NCBI GenBank assembly: GCA_001487125.1
Contig: LN913013.1
Coordinates: 310,001 to 374,000, forward strand
Source: Gabonibacter massiliensis
Lineage (GTDB): Bacteria; Bacteroidota; Bacteroidia; Bacteroidales; Marinifilaceae
Direction of reading: 5' to 3'
DNA length: 64,000 nt
The translations under genes were made by a program, and so were the position numbers. The notes below the pieces were generated by a model. That model was not told where the DNA came from and made no database searches. It was given only the letters and a program-made list of their open reading frames with translations. Positions 60,072-64,000 of this stretch are shown here, piece after piece (position 1 is the first letter of the stretch; every line of letters starts with the position of its first letter).

Positions 60072-60730
60072 ATGATTTTACCGTCGGAGAATTGAACAAT
60101 GCGATTGGTTTTTTGAGCGATCTTTTCATCGTGGGTAACCATAACGATAGTCATCCCGTCCTTGTTTAATTGTGTAAGTATATCTATGATTTCAGCCCCC
60201 ATTTTACTGTCGAGATTGCCCGTGGGTTCATCGGCAAGTAAAATTTCCGGTCCGCCGATCAGTGCTCTTGCGATGGCAACCCGTTGACATTGTCCTCCGG
60301 ATAGTTGGGTAGGGAAATGTTTTAACCGATGGGATAACCCGACTTTTTCCAATACTTCCATGGCCTTTTTTCGTCTTTCCGAAGAGGTCGTACCGTTTCG
60401 GTAAAGTAAGGGAAGTTCGACGTTATCCAACACATTCAGAGCTTGGATCAGATGGAAATTTTGAAAAACAAATCCCAACTTTCGGTTTCTGAGTTTCGCT
60501 TTCACCTTATCGGATAGCCCTGTCGTTTCCACCTTTTCAATCAGCAATTGACCGCGGGTAGGATTATCAAGTAAACCGATAATATTCAATAACGTACTCT
60601 TACCGCAACCGGAAGGTCCCATAATGGAAACGAACTCCCCTTTTTCAATGGAAAGATTCACGTTTTCGAGGGCTTGCGTTTCGACCTCTTTGGTCCTGTA
60701 AATTTTATTAATATCGACGAGAGTGATCAT
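60068..60730 (-). CDS. MacB-like ABC transporter ATPase
   Basis: From the ATG of MITLVDINKIYRTKEVE the protein has 220 residues, the normal size of a LolD/MacB-type ATPase. Walker A 'GPSGCGKSTLLNIIGLLDNP', Q-loop 'GFVFQNFHLIQALN', signature 'LSGGQCQRVAIARALIG', Walker B 'ILLADEPTGNLD', H-loop 'IVMVTHDEKIA'. The frame is open back to 61060, but that text overlaps the divergent kinase gene and has no family match, so it is excluded. It is the first gene of the five-gene export unit and lies opposite the sensor kinase, with a shared direct repeat in between. Confidence 0.92.
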   Translation of the reverse strand: MITLVDINKIYRTKEVETQALENVNLSIEKGEFVSIMGPSGCGKSTLLNIIGLLDNPTRGQLLIEKVETTGLSDKVKAKLRNRKLGFVFQNFHLIQALNVLDNVELPLLYRNGTTSSERRKKAMEVLEKVGLSHRLKHFPTQLSGGQCQRVAIARALIGGPEILLADEPTGNLDSKMGAEIIDILTQLNKDGMTIVMVTHDEKIAQKTNRIVQFSDGKII

Positions 60731-60835
60731 AACCTCATTTTTTGTGTATTTATTATTCTTTATCTTTGTCCCGGGAGAGATATTGATTATCTCCGGTACA
60801 AATGTGCGGTATTTTTTCGGATAGTCCGGTAAAAC

Positions 60836-60856
60836 AATATAGTAAGAGTGTAGTAA
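60836..60856. promoter_or_regulatory. Direct repeat in the divergent export/kinase promoter
   Basis: Plus strand AATATAGTAA, one G, AGTGTAGTAA: two copies of a TAGTAA core spaced 11 bp. The same repeat occurs before the response regulator gene (62121-62141). A weak minus-strand -7 (TATATTG) overlaps its left half. Confidence 0.5.
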
Positions 60857-60874
60857 ATTTTTAAAAAGGGTAGG

Positions 60875-62113
60875 ATGGTTATTAAAAAATTGTTCGGAAC
60901 GATAGGTGGAATCGTACTCGTTATGTTGCTTCTGCTTATGGTAAATCAAATTATTATTTGTCACCGTTTGTATCGGGCCGAAAGACTGCATTGGGGGGGA
61001 GAAGTAACGGATATTCTGACGAAAAATATAGATTCGCTCGTTTGTGTTATTAATAAACAACTTTCTACTGAAGCTTGTCGTTATTCGGAGCAGACGGAGG
61101 CAACGTTTTTTTTCTCTTCTTTGGATCGTTTGGTAAGAGAAGAATTGCCGGAAAATTTGAAGGGAGTGGAATTTTATTATGTGGCTAAAAAATTAACGGG
61201 AGAGCTGACATCATTTTTTCCCGATGAGAAAAAGAATACGGCGAATAAGGTAGCTACTCCTGTTTTTTTATCAAAAGAGGGGGAGGTATTTACGATCTAT
61301 TTCGATCTGCCTTTGTCTCTGTTTTGGGAGCGCTCTTGGCAACAATTGGGAAGTATTTTTATTACGTTTTTATTATTGTTGTTTCTTTTGGCTGGAATTG
61401 TTTATCTGAATCGACGGCAAAGAAAATTGGTTTCTTTGCAGGAGGGAATGATGCAACAGATTGTTCATGACTTTAATACTCCTTTGAATAGCGTGAGTAC
61501 CTTACTTGAGTTACTTCGGGAAAATACGAAAGGGATTGTTTCGGAAGGGGAACGGAAAAAATACGACCTTATGGAGTCGGAAATGAACAATATGCGACGA
61601 GCCAGTACCTCTTTATTAAGTTCTTTGAGTCAGATTTGCGATACCGATATCGAAAAGAAAATGTTCGATTTGAGGGAGGGAATCTCTTTGTTGATCGAGG
61701 AGCAACAATGGGCGAACAGGAATAAGAAGGAGGTACGTATGGAGTTGGATTATCGTATACCCGTTCCTATGATTTACGCTTCCCCCGTTCATCTGTTTTG
61801 TGTCATTCGGAATCTTTTGGATAATGCGGTAAAATATTCGGATGGAATCGTCGATGTTACTGTACAATGTTATGTGAAAGGCAATGGAATCGTGATCGCC
61901 GTTTCGGATAAGGGAAAGGGAATACCTAAAAAATGGCAGAAAAAAGTGTTCATGAAGTATTACCGAGGGGAGGATCGCAAAAGACGGGTAAAGGGTTTTG
62001 GTTTAGGATTGGCTTATGTGAAGAAAATCGTGAAAGCACATGGGGGAAAAGTGGGGTTGGAGAGTACACCGGGAGAGGGATCCGTGTTCAGTATTTATTT
62101 GAATGAATGGTAA
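60875..62113 (+). CDS. Sensor histidine kinase of the export locus
   Basis: The 412-residue kinase has a first membrane helix at about 10-28 (GGIVLVMLLLLMVNQIIIC), a periplasmic sensor of about 120 residues, a second helix near 158-176 (IFITFLLLLFLLAGIVYL), the H box 'MQQIVHDFNTPLNSVSTLLE' (with HDFNTP in place of HE-x-x-TP), N box 'VIRNLLDNAVKYSDGI', and G boxes 'VSDKGKGIPKKW' and 'VKGFGLGLAYVKKIVKAHGG'. The gene is divergent from the export operon and followed by its response regulator gene after 91 bp. Confidence 0.88.
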   Translation: MVIKKLFGTIGGIVLVMLLLLMVNQIIICHRLYRAERLHWGGEVTDILTKNIDSLVCVINKQLSTEACRYSEQTEATFFFSSLDRLVREELPENLKGVEFYYVAKKLTGELTSFFPDEKKNTANKVATPVFLSKEGEVFTIYFDLPLSLFWERSWQQLGSIFITFLLLLFLLAGIVYLNRRQRKLVSLQEGMMQQIVHDFNTPLNSVSTLLELLRENTKGIVSEGERKKYDLMESEMNNMRRASTSLLSSLSQICDTDIEKKMFDLREGISLLIEEQQWANRNKKEVRMELDYRIPVPMIYASPVHLFCVIRNLLDNAVKYSDGIVDVTVQCYVKGNGIVIAVSDKGKGIPKKWQKKVFMKYYRGEDRKRRVKGFGLGLAYVKKIVKAHGGKVGLESTPGEGSVFSIYLNEW

Positions 62114-62120
62114 ATAAGCA

Positions 62121-62175
62121 ATTGTAGTAAGATTGTAGTAATTTCACTTCTTATAAAAAAGAATTTCTATTTTTG
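62121..62175 (+). promoter_or_regulatory. Direct repeat and promoter of the response regulator gene
   Basis: ATTGTAGTAA (62121-62130), one G, ATTGTAGTAA (62132-62141): identical copies 11 bp apart. A perfect -7 TATTTTTG follows at 62168-62175, so the repeat lies about 45 bp upstream of the expected transcript start, a normal activator position. The repeat resembles that at 60836-60856. Confidence 0.6.
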
Positions 62176-62204
62176 TCAGGAATATTCTGTTTAAATGGAA
62201 AATT

Positions 62205-62900
62205 ATGGAGAAGAGATGGAGAATGTTGTACGCGGAAGATGATTTGGTAGCGGCCGTTGCTTATACCGAGGTTTTTGAAAAAGCGGGATTTGAAATACAT
62301 ATGGTTCGGGATGGGGATGAAGCTTGGGAGGTTTATCTGAGTGCGGGTTGGGATATTTTGGTGTTGGATATGGACTTACCCGGCAAAGACGGGTACGAGT
62401 TGATTAAATTGATTCGAGAAAGGGGTGATGTCGTACCTATTGTTATTTTGAGCTCCTTAAATCATTATAATGCGTTGTACGAAGGGGCAGATGAATATTT
62501 GGTGAAAGGAATGCGCGTGGAAGAGATCTGGGCCAGGTTGAATAAGACTATCGAACATGCCAGGCATAAAAAATCATCGAAAGAATTAAGTATATGTGCC
62601 ATTTCGTCCCGGACGACCTTTGACCATATGACTCGTCTGTTGTCCATATCCGGAAAGGAGTATAAATTAAAGGCCACCGAGAGTCGGGTATTGCGTTTAC
62701 TCTCTATGCGTTTGAACGAATTATGCCCTAAACAGGAGATGTGTGAGAATATTTGGGGGGTACATAACGACACCAAAGAGCGGGAGTTGGCACGCTATAT
62801 TTCAACGTTAAGGAAAATTCTTTCTGTCGATTCTTTTGTTGCGATAGAGAACGATTATGCTGACGGTTACCGTTTGACAGTTAAGGAAAAACGTCATTGA
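62205..62900 (+). CDS. OmpR-family response regulator of the export locus
   Basis: The 231-residue protein has a receiver (to about 120) with 'MLYAEDDLVAAVAYTEVFEK', phospho-Asp in 'DILVLDMDLPGKDGYELIK', 'IVILSS' and 'EYLVKGMRVEEI', where the usual KP(F) reads KGM. A C-terminal winged helix (about 135-228) follows: 'LSISGKEYKLKATESRVLRL', 'LCPKQEMCENIWGV', 'ARYISTLRKILSV', 'ADGYRLTV'. It has its own promoter with an 11-bp direct repeat, suggesting autoregulation besides control of the export genes. Confidence 0.9.
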   Translation: MEKRWRMLYAEDDLVAAVAYTEVFEKAGFEIHMVRDGDEAWEVYLSAGWDILVLDMDLPGKDGYELIKLIRERGDVVPIVILSSLNHYNALYEGADEYLVKGMRVEEIWARLNKTIEHARHKKSSKELSICAISSRTTFDHMTRLLSISGKEYKLKATESRVLRLLSMRLNELCPKQEMCENIWGVHNDTKERELARYISTLRKILSVDSFVAIENDYADGYRLTVKEKRH

Positions 62901-63163
62901 CGTCTTCTGAACCGACCGACTAAAGCGTAGATCCTCCACCATAGGTAAGCGATAAGGAGTACCGTGAGGGAGTAATTAACCCACGCGTTTACGCGTATAT
63001 AGCGATTGAACATGTAGAATACGCCTTTTACCGTATTCCAAGGATTGATTCCGGTCCAGCTGAAACGTATGTCGGCCGGAAAGGTAATCATGGATATGAT
63101 ACTAAAAGCGATAATCAAAACCAGGAGAGCGATAAGAGTGGTTATTTTATTTTTGTTCTTCAT
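62894..63163 (-). CDS. Small membrane protein of unknown function
   Basis: I do not recognise this 89-residue protein. It has two predicted membrane helices (ITTLIALLVLIIAFSIISMI and VNYSLTVLLIAYLWWRIYAL) separated by an aromatic loop, and a basic tail (GRFRRRQ). Its last bases overlap the end of the convergent response regulator gene by 7 bp. It lies 11 bp after the penicillin-binding protein gene and is probably co-transcribed with it; a role in cell-wall synthesis is only a guess from position. Confidence 0.6.
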   Translation of the reverse strand: MKNKNKITTLIALLVLIIAFSIISMITFPADIRFSWTGINPWNTVKGVFYMFNRYIRVNAWVNYSLTVLLIAYLWWRIYALVGRFRRRQ

Positions 63164-63174
63164 GGGACGGGGGA

Positions 63175-64000
63175 TTAATTCTTATTTTTCTTTTTAAACA
63201 AATTGCCGATGCGTCGGAAAAATCCTTTTTTCTCCTTTTGGGGCGTAACCGTATCGTTTCTTTTTATTTTTTCAATTTTTTGATTGGCAATCCTTTCCAA
63301 GATGTTCATGTGATCTTTGAATATAGGCTTTTCCAGTTCTTCTTTTTTATACAATACGGGCATGGGAAAACTCGTTTTTTCCCAATAGGCATATGTATTG
63401 CTCTTCAGACATTTTTGCATGAACAAGCCGAAAATGGGCAGAGCCATATTCGCTCCCTGGCCTAACGCGATAGAATTGAAGTGAATTTGGGCGTTGTTGG
63501 CACCGACCCGGATACCCACGACAATCCGCGGATTGTAACCGATAAACCATCCGTCCGCTTGATTTTGAGTCGTACCTGTTTTTCCGGCGATCGCCATGCT
63601 TAATCCGTAGTTTGTAATTAGTCTTCTTCCCGTTCCTTCCCGTATGACGTCCGAAAGCATATAGGACATCAACCGGGCTTCCTCTGCCGATATGACTTCT
63701 TCCTTTTCCGGTTCGGGGGCTTTGTAAATAAGACGTCCTTCGCGGTCTTTGATCTCTTGTAAATAGTAGGGAGTGACTCGTGTCCCGTTGTTCGCGTAAC
63801 ATATATAAGGCAAAATCATTTCGTTAAGCGGGATATTCGCTGTTCCGAGTGCAATGGATGGGACGGCGGGAAGATCACTTGTTATACCGAGCCGGCGGGC
63901 ATGCCGGATGGTATTCTCCATACCTGTTTGTAGCAGAACTTCAACGGCAATGGTATTGATGGATTGGCTCAGTGCTCCTTTTAACGTGTAGAAACCTCCG
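63175..64000 (-). CDS. Class A penicillin-binding protein (PBP1A type, C-terminal part)
   Basis: The frame is open through the right edge of the window, so 274 C-terminal residues are visible. They belong to the transpeptidase domain of a bifunctional peptidoglycan synthase: SxN motif in 'LKGALSQSINTIAVEVLL' at the visible start, 'PSIALGTANIPLNEMILPY', the KTG motif in 'MAIAGKTGTTQNQADGWFIG', and a basic tail (KKGFFRRIGNLFKKKNKN). The catalytic Ser motif and the glycosyltransferase domain lie outside the window. The ATG at 63921 is internal, not the start. Confidence 0.9.
   Translation of the reverse strand, partial: GGFYTLKGALSQSINTIAVEVLLQTGMENTIRHARRLGITSDLPAVPSIALGTANIPLNEMILPYICYANNGTRVTPYYLQEIKDREGRLIYKAPEPEKEEVISAEEARLMSYMLSDVIREGTGRRLITNYGLSMAIAGKTGTTQNQADGWFIGYNPRIVVGIRVGANNAQIHFNSIALGQGANMALPIFGLFMQKCLKSNTYAYWEKTSFPMPVLYKKEELEKPIFKDHMNILERIANQKIEKIKRNDTVTPQKEKKGFFRRIGNLFKKKNKN

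Noticed and set aside
60731-61060. 110-residue N-terminal extension of the MacB-like ATPase
   Set aside because: It would run through the divergent promoter and into the kinase gene and has no similarity to ABC ATPases.
1-64000. CRISPR arrays, insertion sequences, prophage or integrase genes
   Set aside because: I looked for regularly spaced repeats, transposase motifs and terminal inverted repeats flanking genes and found none.

Overview
The window looks like a chromosomal segment of a Bacteroidales bacterium. An Odoribacteraceae member such as Butyricimonas or Odoribacter is my best guess, inferred from gene content and not proven. Supporting signs are a TPR-containing hybrid two-component regulator with an AraC output domain, a TonB-dependent receptor grouped with DUF4876 and DUF6850 proteins, PepSY-like lipoproteins, several secreted beta-barrel proteins, and many promoters of the Bacteroidetes type (-7 element TAnnTTTG, often with a TTG near -33). 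Base composition is moderate to AT-rich and intergenic gaps are short. No insertion sequence, CRISPR array, rRNA or prophage was found. One tRNA-Phe is present.

Layout. 1-4.0 kb: a cut-off secreted protein, a small hypothetical gene and the hybrid sensor/regulator. 4.3-10.7 kb: housekeeping and accessory singletons (DUF3795/DUF3788 protein, HelD-like helicase, nucleotidyltransferase-fold protein, LuxR regulator, flavin-binding protein, a second DUF3795 protein), with an eroded XRE regulator and a MerR regulator that has lost its middle. 10.9-13.15 kb: a decay zone with three relics of AbiE-type toxin-antitoxin genes around one intact AAA/DUF4143 ATPase. 13.2-18.3 kb: tRNA-Phe, a DUF4105 protein and TruA on the minus strand; a YggS-like protein, a DHODH-like protein and a transglutaminase lipoprotein on the plus strand. 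18.4-30.6 kb: a minus-strand envelope locus with a PepSY-linked two-component system, an OB-fold lipoprotein, a TonB receptor with two DUF4876 paralogues and a DUF6850 barrel, and a further PepSY protein. 30.8-45.6 kb: TSCPD protein, a 52-residue membrane protein, a porin, the purB-ABC transporter-queF operon, EI24 and NfeD proteins, a KAS III with a TetR regulator, YitT, and an ECF sigma operon. 45.7-54.6 kb: HydF with a sigma-54 type response regulator, then patatin/BamA-like, ApbE, POTRA/barrel and cation antiporter genes. 54.9-62.9 kb: a five-gene MacB/TolC type export operon divergent from its own sensor kinase and response regulator. The window ends inside a class A penicillin-binding protein gene.

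The most interesting signals are regulatory. (1) The TonB receptor promoter carries two 18-bp ATCCC-N8-GGGAT boxes just upstream of its -33 element. Almost the same promoter occurs at 18.4 kb pointing at no protein gene, followed by a hairpin, which suggests a co-regulated small RNA. (2) Each of the two OmpR-type response regulator genes has its own 11-bp-spaced direct repeat upstream, and the same repeat recurs at one other promoter of the same locus, so two local regulons can be proposed. (3) The ECF sigma operon has a possible self-recognition promoter. (4) Eroded genes are concentrated between 5.2 and 13.1 kb. How the parts work together is inferred from position; no expression data were available.
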